This document shows, in pieces, positions 25,826-32,843 of a stretch of DNA of 64,000 nt. Position numbers and translations under genes: made by a program. The notes under the pieces are model-generated. The model worked only from the letters and a program-made list of their open reading frames with translations. It ran no database searches and was not told the DNA's origin. Position 1 is the first letter of the stretch. Each line of letters starts with the position of its first letter. The stretch comes from Flavobacterium sp. (lineage in GTDB: Bacteria; Bacteroidota; Bacteroidia; Flavobacteriales; Flavobacteriaceae). Where the stretch lies: NCBI RefSeq assembly GCF_035195345.1, contig NZ_CP136574.1, positions 1,054,001-1,118,000 on the forward strand. The letters are read 5' to 3'.

Positions 25826-26311
25826 TTATTTTCTATTCAAATCTACCATTTTAATAGCTGCAATTGCTGCTTCAACACCTTTATTTCCGTGTTTTCCTCC
25901 ACTTCTATCTAACGATTGTTGCATATTGTTATCGGTAAGTACGCAAAAAATGGTTGGCACATCATATAAAAGATTTAAGTCTTTCATTCCTTGTGTAACG
26001 CCTTCGCAAACAAACTCGAAATGCATGGTTTCGCCTTTAATCACACAACCAATTACAATTACAGCATCGAGCTCTAATTTTTCATGCATTTGTCGTGCTC
26101 CGAAAATCAATTCAAAACTTCCTGGTACATTCCAACGGATTATATTTTCTGGTAAAGCACCACAATCCGTTAATGCTGCAAAAGCTCCATTATATAAACC
26201 TTCGGTTACTTGCTCGTTCCATTCTGAAACAACAATCCCAAACCGAAAATCTTTCGCATTTGGGATTGTGTTTTTATCGTAATTGGATAAATTTTTATTT
26301 TCTGTTGCCAT
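25826..26311 (-). CDS. ribH: 6,7-dimethyl-8-ribityllumazine synthase
   Basis: 161 residues, standard length. It condenses the pyrimidine intermediate with dihydroxybutanone phosphate in riboflavin synthesis and forms an icosahedral or pentameric shell. FGIVVSEWNEQVTEGLYNGA, then VPGSFELIFGA, VIGCVIKGETMHFEFVCEG (substrate and phosphate binding with the catalytic His), and RSGGKHGNKGVEAA are the family blocks. It follows a TPR gene by two bases, so the two share a transcript. A strong terminator lies after it. Confidence 0.97.
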   Translation of the reverse strand: MATENKNLSNYDKNTIPNAKDFRFGIVVSEWNEQVTEGLYNGAFAALTDCGALPENIIRWNVPGSFELIFGARQMHEKLELDAVIVIGCVIKGETMHFEFVCEGVTQGMKDLNLLYDVPTIFCVLTDNNMQQSLDRSGGKHGNKGVEAAIAAIKMVDLNRK

Positions 26312-26313
26312 TC

Positions 26314-27099
26314 TTATTCAGTCATTGCAATAAAAGCATCAACATTCATTCCTTCTTTAGAATTTTCATATTTCTCCTTAATCTCAACAAATAATTGGTG
26401 CGCTTCTGCTTTTTTACCAGCTGCTAAATGTAATTGAGCCGCTTTTAATAAAAATCTTGGCGTAGTGAAATCATTTTCTGAAGCCTCAGCTGCTTTTTTG
26501 TAATAAGCAATAGCATCATCTACTTTATTCGTTTCTGCTAAAGCATCTCCAATAGCTCCTAAAGCTAATGGTTTTAAAATAGCATCATCCGATTTAAATT
26601 TCTCTAAATAAGTAATAGCCTTTTTAAAATCACCTAAGTTTAAGTAAGCCATTCCTGCGTGGTAATTAGCAATATTTCCAGCTGCAGTTCCTTCATATTG
26701 TTCTGCAACTCCAATAAATCCTAATTTACCTTCACCACCTTTAAGTGCTAAATTGTATAATGAATCATTTTTTTCTGTAGCGTCAACTGCTTGTTGAAAA
26801 TATTGTTGTGCTTGAAAAATTTCATTAGCTGCTTTTTCTTCTTTTGGCTCAACAACAAATCTATTGAATAATAAATATCCTAGAGTTCCTATCGCAATTG
26901 CACCTACAACACCTAAAAGTACTTTTTGATTATTAGCTACCCACTCTTCAGTTCTAGAAGCGCTTTTGTCTAATGTATCAAAAACTTCAGCCGTAGTACT
27001 GTCTTTAACATTAATAGTTTCTACTTCGTCAAATTCGTTTTCAACTTTAGCTTCTTCTGGTTTTGGAGCTTTGTATCCTCTTTTGTTATATGTTGCCAT
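26314..27099 (-). CDS. Tetratricopeptide-repeat membrane protein (YfgM-like topology)
   Basis: 261 residues. A charged cytoplasmic N-terminus (about residues 1-55) is followed by one transmembrane helix (about 59-78, VLLGVVGAIAIGTLGYLLF). A periplasmic domain of TPR-like helix pairs follows (AGMAYLNLGDFKKAITYLEKF, then IGDALAETNKVDDAIAYYKK). The layout resembles YfgM-type ancillary proteins that associate with the SecYEG/chaperone network, but the sequence does not prove that role. A TATTTTTG element lies 23 bases before the start. Its promoter region is back-to-back with recF. Confidence 0.8.
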   Translation of the reverse strand: MATYNKRGYKAPKPEEAKVENEFDEVETINVKDSTTAEVFDTLDKSASRTEEWVANNQKVLLGVVGAIAIGTLGYLLFNRFVVEPKEEKAANEIFQAQQYFQQAVDATEKNDSLYNLALKGGEGKLGFIGVAEQYEGTAAGNIANYHAGMAYLNLGDFKKAITYLEKFKSDDAILKPLALGAIGDALAETNKVDDAIAYYKKAAEASENDFTTPRFLLKAAQLHLAAGKKAEAHQLFVEIKEKYENSKEGMNVDAFIAMTE

Positions 27100-27121
27100 T
27101 TATTTTAAATTTAATGAAGTG

Positions 27122-27129
27122 CAAAAATA
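27122..27129 (-). promoter_or_regulatory. -7 promoter element (TATTTTTG) for the TPR-ribH operon
   Basis: TATTTTTG read on the minus strand fits TAnnTTTG and lies 22 bases before the TPR gene start. It is divergent from the recF promoter about 60 bases away. Confidence 0.55.
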
Positions 27130-27184
27130 TAATTTTTATTAAAATTAAAAACCATTTTAGTATATATTTTTAATAAATTCGATT

Positions 27185-27192
27185 TACTTTTG
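27185..27192 (+). promoter_or_regulatory. -7 promoter element (TACTTTTG) for recF
   Basis: TACTTTTG fits TAnnTTTG. Its own TTG is in frame with recF and could be mistaken for the start codon; the true start is more likely the GTG at 27235. Confidence 0.6.
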
Positions 27193-27234
27193 CATAAAGT
27201 CCTATTTTTAGTCGCAAATCAAAGTATTTTTATT

Positions 27235-28314
27235 GTGTTTTTAAAACAATTATCGCTTCTTAATTACAAAAATTTAGCCCAAATCGAATTTGATTTTGAC
27301 GCTAAGATAAATTGTTTTGTGGGAAAAAATGGTGTTGGAAAAACCAATATTTTAGATGCAATTTACCATTTAGCTTATGGCAAAAGTTATTTTAATCCGT
27401 TAGCTGTTCAAAACATTAGACATGGCGAAGAATTTTTTGTAATTGATGCTTTACTTAAAAAAAACAGTAAAGAAGAAAAAATAGTTTGTAGTTTAAAAAA
27501 GGGGCAAAAAAAAACCATTAAGCGAAACGGCAAAGTTTATGAAAAGCTTTCCGAACATCTAGGATTAATTCCATTGGTTATTATTTCGCCTTCTGATGCT
27601 GATTTGATTATTGATGGAAGCGAAACACGTAGAAAATTTATCGATAGTGTAATTGCTACTCTAGATAACCAATACCTTCAATTGTTAATTCAATATCAAA
27701 AAACACTTGCGCAACGAAATGCTTTATTGAAATATTTTGCTTTAAATCAAACATTTGATGCAGATAATTTAGCCATTTATAACGAACAACTGAGCGAAAC
27801 AGGACAATTAATTTTCAAAAAAAGAAATCAATTTCTTAATGATTTTATTCCGATTTTTCAAAAACATCACATCAATATTTCAGGTGGAAATGAGAAAGTC
27901 GCTTTAAAATACGAAAGTCAATTATTTGAAAAAGAGTTACTTTCGCTTCTAGAAGAATCGCTACAAAAAGACCGTATTATTCAATATACTAGCGCAGGAA
28001 TTCATAAAGACGATTTAATTTTTGAAATTGATGGTTTCCCAATTAAGAAATTCGGTTCGCAAGGCCAACAGAAATCATTTTTGATTGCTTTGAAATTGGC
28101 GCAATTCGAATTCATGAAAAAACAAAGTGGCGAATTACCGATTCTTCTTTTCGATGATATTTTCGATAAATTAGACGAAACACGTGTGCAAAAAATCATC
28201 ACCATGGTGAATGATGCCGTTTTTGGACAAATTTTTATCTCTGATACTCATGCAGAACGCACGGAAATGATTATCAAAGAAACCCATCAATCGTATAAAA
28301 TATTTCCGATTTAA
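27235..28314 (+). CDS. recF: DNA replication/repair protein RecF
   Basis: 359 residues from GTG 27235. The frame continues upstream to a TTG at 27190, but that TTG is part of the promoter. From GTG the protein begins MFLKQLSLLNYKNLAQIEF, matching the RecF N-terminus. The Walker A motif is GKNGVGKTNILDAI, the signature region is GSQGQQKSFLIALKLAQ, and Walker B is LLFDDIFDKLD. RecF, with RecO and RecR, loads RecA at gaps. The gene has its own promoter. The downstream gap to murB contains repeat sequence rather than a terminator. Confidence 0.95.
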   Translation: MFLKQLSLLNYKNLAQIEFDFDAKINCFVGKNGVGKTNILDAIYHLAYGKSYFNPLAVQNIRHGEEFFVIDALLKKNSKEEKIVCSLKKGQKKTIKRNGKVYEKLSEHLGLIPLVIISPSDADLIIDGSETRRKFIDSVIATLDNQYLQLLIQYQKTLAQRNALLKYFALNQTFDADNLAIYNEQLSETGQLIFKKRNQFLNDFIPIFQKHHINISGGNEKVALKYESQLFEKELLSLLEESLQKDRIIQYTSAGIHKDDLIFEIDGFPIKKFGSQGQQKSFLIALKLAQFEFMKKQSGELPILLFDDIFDKLDETRVQKIITMVNDAVFGQIFISDTHAERTEMIIKETHQSYKIFPI

Positions 28315-28321
28315 TTTCGGA

Positions 28322-28366
28322 ACGCAGATGAAACGGATTCTACGAAGCGCTGATTTTAAGGGATTT
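28322..28366 (+). repeat. Dispersed repeat, CGCAGAT/CGGATT family, copy 1
   Basis: ACGCAGATGAAACGGATT, then about 8 bases, then GCGCTGATTTTAAGGGATTT. A copy in the opposite orientation lies at 29589-29639. The following bases (28367-28407) add CTTTGCGAACTTTGCG, a phrase also seen near 29800 and 40060. It lies between the recF stop and the murB promoter. Confidence 0.6.
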
Positions 28367-28412
28367 TTCTTTGCGAACTTTGCGTTTAAATTTGCACAAA
28401 GCAATTCTTGAA

Positions 28413-28443
28413 TTTGAAAATTACCACATAAACATTACATTTG
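28413..28443 (+). promoter_or_regulatory. murB promoter (TTTG-N19-TACATTTG)
   Basis: A TTTG at 28413-28416 and TACATTTG at 28436-28443 match the flavobacterial -33/-7 pair with 19-base spacing. It lies 16 bases before murB. Confidence 0.65.
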
Positions 28444-28459
28444 AAAAAATTATTCCACT

Positions 28460-29467
28460 ATGAATATTCAAACTAATTTCTCTTTAAAAAATTATAACAC
28501 TTTCGGAATTGAAGCAAAAGCCAAACAATTTATTTCGGTAAATTCGCTTGCAGAATTAAAAGAAGTGTTAAGAGAAAACGACGAAGTTTTTATTTTAGGC
28601 GGCGGAAGCAATATGCTTTTAACGCAGGACATTCAAAAATTAGTCGTTCACGTAAATTTAAAGGGAAGAGAAATTGTTGAAGAAAACGATGATTTTGCCA
28701 TTGTAAAAGCTCAAGCTGGTGAGAACTGGCACGAATTTGTACTTTGGTGTATTGACCAAAATTTTGGAGGAATTGAGAATTTATCATTAATTCCAGGGAA
28801 TGTAGGCACAACTCCAATTCAAAACATTGGTGCTTATGGAGTGGAAATTAAAGATACAATGTTTTCTTGCGAGGCTTTGAATTTGAAAACATTAGAAATC
28901 GAAACGTTTACAAACTCACAATGTAAGTTTGAATACCGTGAAAGTGTTTTCAAAAACGAATTGAAAAATCAATACATAATTACTTCGGTTTGTTTCAAAT
29001 TGACTAAGAAAAATCATAAAGTTTCTACCACTTATGGTGCTATTGAAACCGAATTACAGCATCAAAACATACAAAACCCAACCTTAAAAGATGTTAGCAA
29101 CGCTGTAATTGCCATTCGTCAAAGTAAACTACCTGACCCAAAAGAATTAGGCAATAGCGGAAGTTTCTTTAAAAATCCGATTATTCAAAAAGGAGCCTAT
29201 GAACAAGCAAAAGCACTTCATCCTGAAATACCACATTATGTAGTTTCGGAAACCGAAGTAAAAGTTCCTGCAGGTTGGTTAATTGAGCAAGCAGGCTTTA
29301 AAGGAAAACGTTTTGGTGATGCGGGTGTGCACAAAAATCAAGCCTTGGTTTTAGTCAATTACGGAATCGCAACTGGAGCCGAAATTGTAGCCCTTTCGAG
29401 AAACATTCAACAAACCATTTTAGAAAAATTTGGAATTGCTATAGAAGCAGAAGTAAATATTATTTAG
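28460..29467 (+). CDS. murB: UDP-N-acetylmuramate dehydrogenase (UDP-N-acetylenolpyruvoylglucosamine reductase)
   Basis: 335 residues, type I MurB length. It reduces UDP-GlcNAc-enolpyruvate to UDP-MurNAc with NADPH, via FAD, in peptidoglycan synthesis. The FAD site has EVFILGGGSNMLL, then GIENLSLIPGNVGTTPIQNIGAYG. YRESVFK carries the catalytic-region Tyr/Arg. ELGNSGSFFKNP holds the catalytic Ser, and the C-terminal VPAGWLIEQAGFKGKR is intact. It has its own promoter. A G-rich repeat follows three bases after the stop. Confidence 0.96.
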   Translation: MNIQTNFSLKNYNTFGIEAKAKQFISVNSLAELKEVLRENDEVFILGGGSNMLLTQDIQKLVVHVNLKGREIVEENDDFAIVKAQAGENWHEFVLWCIDQNFGGIENLSLIPGNVGTTPIQNIGAYGVEIKDTMFSCEALNLKTLEIETFTNSQCKFEYRESVFKNELKNQYIITSVCFKLTKKNHKVSTTYGAIETELQHQNIQNPTLKDVSNAVIAIRQSKLPDPKELGNSGSFFKNPIIQKGAYEQAKALHPEIPHYVVSETEVKVPAGWLIEQAGFKGKRFGDAGVHKNQALVLVNYGIATGAEIVALSRNIQQTILEKFGIAIEAEVNII

Positions 29468-29500
29468 TTGGGAGTTGGGAGAAGGAAGTTGGGGGTTTAA
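29465..29500 (+). repeat. G-rich degenerate repeat immediately after murB
   Basis: GTTGGGAGTTGGGAGAAGG followed by AAGTTGGGGG: three G-runs of three or more separated by AGTT/AGAA-type spacers. It resembles the GGAAGCTGG repeat after lipA (32749-32783). It could in principle form a G-quadruplex, but one run has only two Gs. Confidence 0.5.
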
Positions 29501-29517
29501 AATCTTCGTGTTCTTTT

Positions 29518-29590
29518 TTAAACACATAGACACATTAGATTTGCTTTGTGTTGATTTTAGGCGTTTCACTTTTCATAGACAACATAAGAA
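29518..29590. repeat. Dispersed repeat, ACATAGAAACATAG family, second copy
   Basis: TAAACACATAGACACATTAG and, further on, GCGTTTCACTTTTCATAGAC match in order the corresponding parts of the element at 10276-10400 (TAAACCACATAGAAACATAG; GTCGTTTCACTTTGCAATAG). It lies in the 418-base murB-downstream gap, which holds only repeats and the next promoter. Confidence 0.55.
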
Positions 29591-29639
29591 ATCCGCTTAA
29601 ATCTGCGTTTTGCATTAGCAAATCTGTTCTATCTGCGTG
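29589..29639 (-). repeat. Dispersed repeat, CGCAGAT/CGGATT family, copy 2
   Basis: Read on the minus strand this gives CACGCAGATAGAACAGATTT, then about 11 bases, then ACGCAGATTTAAGCGGATTT. It parallels the copy at 28322-28366 in opposite orientation. Each copy holds two half-units. Confidence 0.6.
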
Positions 29640-29659
29640 CAAAACTTACTTTATTATTT

Positions 29660-29719
29660 CACAGAGATTCACTGAGTTTTTTTTGATTTTGATTGTGTTG
29701 ATTTGAGATACACAGAGAC
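29660..29719 (+). repeat. Dispersed ~60-bp repeat, CACAGAG family, copy 1
   Basis: It begins CACAGAGATTCACTGAG, runs through a T-rich middle with TTGATTTTGATTGTGTTG, and ends GATACACAGAGAC. The same layout recurs at 39961-40020 and 40081-40139. A CTTTGCGAAATTTG phrase follows about 90 bases later, as it does after the other copies. Confidence 0.7.
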
Positions 29720-29838
29720 GTTCCACTTGTATGAGAATAAAATCTGAATTATAAAAAGAAAGCTTTAAAAAATCATTTGCGTCCTGAAGGTTCGGGATTG
29801 CGAAAAAACTTTGCGAAATTTGAGTTTAAATTCTGAAC

Positions 29839-29866
29839 TTGATTTGAATTTTCTTTTGTAAATTTG
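29839..29866 (+). promoter_or_regulatory. Promoter for the 29886 gene (TTG-N17-TAAATTTG)
   Basis: A TTG at 29839-29841 and TAAATTTG at 29859-29866 fit the flavobacterial pair with 17-base spacing, 19 bases before the start codon. Confidence 0.6.
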
Positions 29867-29885
29867 CAGTTAAAAATAGAAAAAG

Positions 29886-30089
29886 ATGAAACTTGTAATA
29901 GTAACCATTGGACTTTTAGGACTTGCATTTGCAGGTATCGCGATAAAAATTTGGGCGAAAAAGGACGGAAAATTCGCTGGAACTTGCGCTAGCCAAAGTC
30001 CGTTTTTGAATAAAGATGGAGAAAACTGCAGCTATTGCGGAAAAACTCCAGAACAAATGAAAGACTGCAACGAAGAATCGCACGCATAA
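29886..30089 (+). CDS. Small membrane-anchored cysteine-containing protein
   Basis: 67 residues. An N-terminal helix (residues 1-20, VIVTIGLLGLAFAGIAIKIW) is followed by a hydrophilic part with four cysteines: Cys34, then CSYC (Cys48 and Cys51), and Cys61. This could bind a metal or form disulfides. It is a conserved but uncharacterised type of small protein in flavobacteria. The GT2 gene starts 12 bases downstream, so the two are likely cotranscribed. The role is unknown. Confidence 0.7.
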   Translation: MKLVIVTIGLLGLAFAGIAIKIWAKKDGKFAGTCASQSPFLNKDGENCSYCGKTPEQMKDCNEESHA

Positions 30090-30101
30090 TTTTAACCATT
30101 T

Positions 30102-31211
30102 ATGATACTAACAATACTCTTAATCGCTTTTGCGGTTATCGTGTTTATTCAATTTATTTATTACCTTTTTATATTCGGAAAATTCTCATTTGGTAAAAAA
30201 ACAGAAGGAACTCCGAAACGTTTGCCAATTTCCGTTATTGTTTGTGCAAAAAACGAAGAAGAAAATATCAAAAAATATTTTCAAACTTTAGTCACTCAAA
30301 ATTATCCTGACTACGAAATTGTCTTAATTGACGATGCATCGAGCGATGAAACTTTAGAGCTTTTTGAAACGTATGAAAAGCAATATGCAAATGTAAAACT
30401 AGTTAAAGTTCAAAATGTCGAAGCTTTTTGGGGTAATAAAAAATTTGCTTTAACCTTAGGAATTAAAGCCGCAAAAAACGAGTATTTAGTATTTACTGAT
30501 GCGGACTGTTATCCCGCTTCAAAAGATTGGTTGTTGCAGATTTCAAGTCAGTTTACCAAAGAAAAAACCATTGTTTTAGGTTATGGTGCATATGAAAAAG
30601 TAAAGAATTCCTTCTTAAACAAAATCATACGTTTTGAAACCATGTTAACCGCTACACAATATTTTTCTTGGGCAAAAATTGGCAAGCCTTACATGGGTGT
30701 TGGACGAAATTTAGCCTACAAAAAAGAAGAGTTTTTCAATGCGCGCGGTTTTATGGATCATATGAAAATTCGTTCTGGTGATGATGATTTGTTTATTAAT
30801 CAAGCAGCTACAAAAAAGAATACAGCTATTTTATATACGCCAGAAAGTTTTACTTTTTCGGAACCAAAAACTACTTTTTCATCTTGGATATACCAAAAAA
30901 GAAGACACGCTACCACGTCTAATTTCTATAAAGGATTTGATAAATTTCAGTTGGGATTATTTTTCTTTAGTCAGTTTTGGTTTTTAGTTTTAGCAATTGT
31001 TTTATTAGCGTTTCAATTCCAATGGATGATTGTGACTGGAATTATCGTTTTTAGATATTTATTCACTTGGATTTCTCTTGGTTATGCCGCTGGAAAACTA
31101 AAAGAAAAAGATGTGATGTATTGGTATCCAATTATCGAAATTGTACTTATCTTTACACAACTGAGCGTATTTTTTAGAAACCTCATCTCAAAACCCGTAC
31201 ATTGGAAGTAA
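30102..31211 (+). CDS. Membrane-associated family 2 glycosyltransferase
   Basis: 369 residues. It has an N-terminal transmembrane helix (residues 3-25). The GT2 domain follows with ISVIVCAKNEEENI, the nucleotide-sugar Asp pair in IVLIDDASSDET, the metal-binding FTDADCYP, and the acceptor-side SGDDDLFINQAA with the QKRRHATTS motif (a Q-x-R-R-W-like site with His for Trp). About three C-terminal helices follow. Such enzymes build cell-surface polysaccharides or glycolipids from the cytoplasmic face. The sugar is unknown. The ECF sigma gene overlaps its end by 10 bases. Confidence 0.88.
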   Translation: MILTILLIAFAVIVFIQFIYYLFIFGKFSFGKKTEGTPKRLPISVIVCAKNEEENIKKYFQTLVTQNYPDYEIVLIDDASSDETLELFETYEKQYANVKLVKVQNVEAFWGNKKFALTLGIKAAKNEYLVFTDADCYPASKDWLLQISSQFTKEKTIVLGYGAYEKVKNSFLNKIIRFETMLTATQYFSWAKIGKPYMGVGRNLAYKKEEFFNARGFMDHMKIRSGDDDLFINQAATKKNTAILYTPESFTFSEPKTTFSSWIYQKRRHATTSNFYKGFDKFQLGLFFFSQFWFLVLAIVLLAFQFQWMIVTGIIVFRYLFTWISLGYAAGKLKEKDVMYWYPIIEIVLIFTQLSVFFRNLISKPVHWK

Positions 31212-31765
31212 ATTCGGTAATCATTCAAGAAAACATTGAAAAAGCAAAAAAGGGAGACCAAGTTGCTTTCACATTTTTATTGGATTTTTTCTGGAATGAA
31301 GTCTACGGATTTATGCTAAAACGCACCGAAAACGAAACCGACACCGAAGACATCGTGATTGAAACTTTCGCAAAAGCATTTGATAAAATCTCGACTTACA
31401 ATCCCGAGTATGGTTTTAACACTTGGTTGATTGCGATTGCAAAAAACGTTCATATTGACATGCTACGCAAAAAGAAATCGTCTTTATTTATTGAAATGAA
31501 TGACGAAGAAGACCATCAAGCTTATAGCGTAGCAGATGATTCTAATTCTGCTGAAGATGAATTGATTATCGAGCAAAATTTAGCACAATTACTTCAATAC
31601 ATCAAACAATTGAAACCTGCTTATCAGGAAGTTATTCAAATGCGTTATTTTCAAGAAATGGCCTACCAAGAAATGGCAGAACAAATTGATGAACCGCTCA
31701 ACAACATCAAAATTAAATTGCTTCGAGCTAAGAAATTGTTGGCGGAGATTATTTCGGGGAAGTAA
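31202..31765 (+). CDS. ECF-type RNA polymerase sigma factor
   Basis: 187 residues from TTG 31202, overlapping the glycosyltransferase end by 10 bases; no ATG is available before the conserved region. The region 2 block contains ETDTEDIVIETFAKAFDKIS and FNTWLIAIAKNVHIDMLRKK (sigma 2.1-2.4). Region 4 is the helix-turn-helix LKPAYQEVIQMRYFQEMAYQ through LRAKKLL. ECF factors direct RNA polymerase to stress or envelope regulons. No anti-sigma gene is adjacent, so control must be distant or differ. Confidence 0.9.
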   Translation: MEVNSVIIQENIEKAKKGDQVAFTFLLDFFWNEVYGFMLKRTENETDTEDIVIETFAKAFDKISTYNPEYGFNTWLIAIAKNVHIDMLRKKKSSLFIEMNDEEDHQAYSVADDSNSAEDELIIEQNLAQLLQYIKQLKPAYQEVIQMRYFQEMAYQEMAEQIDEPLNNIKIKLLRAKKLLAEIISGK

Positions 31766-31846
31766 TTCGACTTTACATTTCCTAAAACTTTCCTAAAGTT
31801 TTCTCATTTTCTAAATTCATACTTCAAAATTCTAAATTTCTAATTG

Positions 31847-31854
31847 TATCTTTG
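31847..31854 (+). promoter_or_regulatory. -7 promoter element (TATCTTTG) for lipA
   Basis: TATCTTTG fits TAnnTTTG. Its TTG is in frame with lipA but cannot be the start; the ATG at 31873 is. Confidence 0.6.
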
Positions 31855-31872
31855 CCTTTCAAAATTTTGATT

Positions 31873-32748
31873 ATGGACACGGCTATTGACAATGTTTTTC
31901 CACCAAGAGAACCCAAACCAAAATGGTTACGCGTAAAATTACCAACCGGTAAAAACTACACCGAACTTAGAGGTTTAGTAGACAAATACAAACTGAATAC
32001 GATTTGTACTTCGGGGAGTTGTCCTAATATGGGCGAATGTTGGGGCGAAGGAACAGCAACTTTCATGATTTTAGGAAATATCTGTACGCGTTCGTGCGGT
32101 TTTTGTGGTGTAAAAACCGGCCGTCCAGAAACGGTGGATTGGGACGAACCTGAAAAAGTAGCGCGTTCTATCAAAATCATGAATATCAAACATGCTGTAA
32201 TTACTAGCGTTGACCGTGATGATTTAAAAGATATGGGTTCGATTATTTGGGCAGAAACCGTGAAAGCCATTCGCCGAATGAATCCTAATACGACTTTAGA
32301 AACCTTAATTCCAGATTTCCAAGGCAACACGAGAAATTTAGACCGAATTATTGAAGTAGCTCCAGAAGTAGTTTCTCACAACATGGAAACTGTAAAACGT
32401 TTGACTCGCGAAGTTCGTATTCAAGCGAAATATGAGAAAAGTTTGGAAGTACTTCGCTATTTGAAAGAACAAGGCATCAAAAGAACAAAATCGGGAATCA
32501 TGTTAGGTTTGGGTGAAACTGAGGAAGAAGTGATTCAAGTTTTACACGATTTAGCTGATGCAAAAGTAGATATTGTAACGATTGGACAATACTTACAACC
32601 AAGTAAAAAACATTTACCGGTTAAAGAATACATCACACCCGAAGAATTTGCAAAATACGAGCAAATAGGAAAAGAATTAGGTTTTAGACATGTGGAAAGT
32701 GGCGCTTTAGTACGTTCTTCTTATCATGCGGAGAAACATATTCATTAA
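31873..32748 (+). CDS. lipA: Lipoyl synthase
   Basis: 291 residues from ATG 31873. This radical-SAM enzyme inserts two sulfurs into octanoyl groups on E2 and H-protein domains. The auxiliary cluster cysteines are in CTSGSCPNMGECW. The radical-SAM cluster is CTRSCGFC. VDRDDLKDMG, LIPDFQG, HNMETV and the closing ESGALVRSSYHA are family hallmarks, with the Ser that ligates the auxiliary cluster. The gene is monocistronic with its own promoter. A degenerate GGAAGCTGG repeat follows the stop. Confidence 0.97.
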   Translation: MDTAIDNVFPPREPKPKWLRVKLPTGKNYTELRGLVDKYKLNTICTSGSCPNMGECWGEGTATFMILGNICTRSCGFCGVKTGRPETVDWDEPEKVARSIKIMNIKHAVITSVDRDDLKDMGSIIWAETVKAIRRMNPNTTLETLIPDFQGNTRNLDRIIEVAPEVVSHNMETVKRLTREVRIQAKYEKSLEVLRYLKEQGIKRTKSGIMLGLGETEEEVIQVLHDLADAKVDIVTIGQYLQPSKKHLPVKEYITPEEFAKYEQIGKELGFRHVESGALVRSSYHAEKHIH

Positions 32749-32783
32749 GCTGGAAGCTGGATGATGGGTGATGGAAGTTTTTA
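32749..32783 (+). repeat. Degenerate GGAAGCTGG/GGATGATGG repeat after lipA
   Basis: GCTGGAAGCTGGATGATGGG followed by TGATGGAAG. It starts directly at the lipA stop codon and resembles the repeat after murB. Confidence 0.5.
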
Positions 32784-32843
32784 AATCCCGAATTCTAATA
32801 ATTACGTTTTATAAAACTAACTTTTCAACTTGAAACAAAAACA

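Noticed and set aside
26095..26394. Plus-strand frames opposite ribH and the TPR gene
   Set aside because: They overlap two well-supported genes and have random-looking composition.
29465..29500. G-quadruplex after murB
   Set aside because: Only three G-runs of at least three are present, with one run of two, so a stable fold is doubtful; kept as a repeat only.
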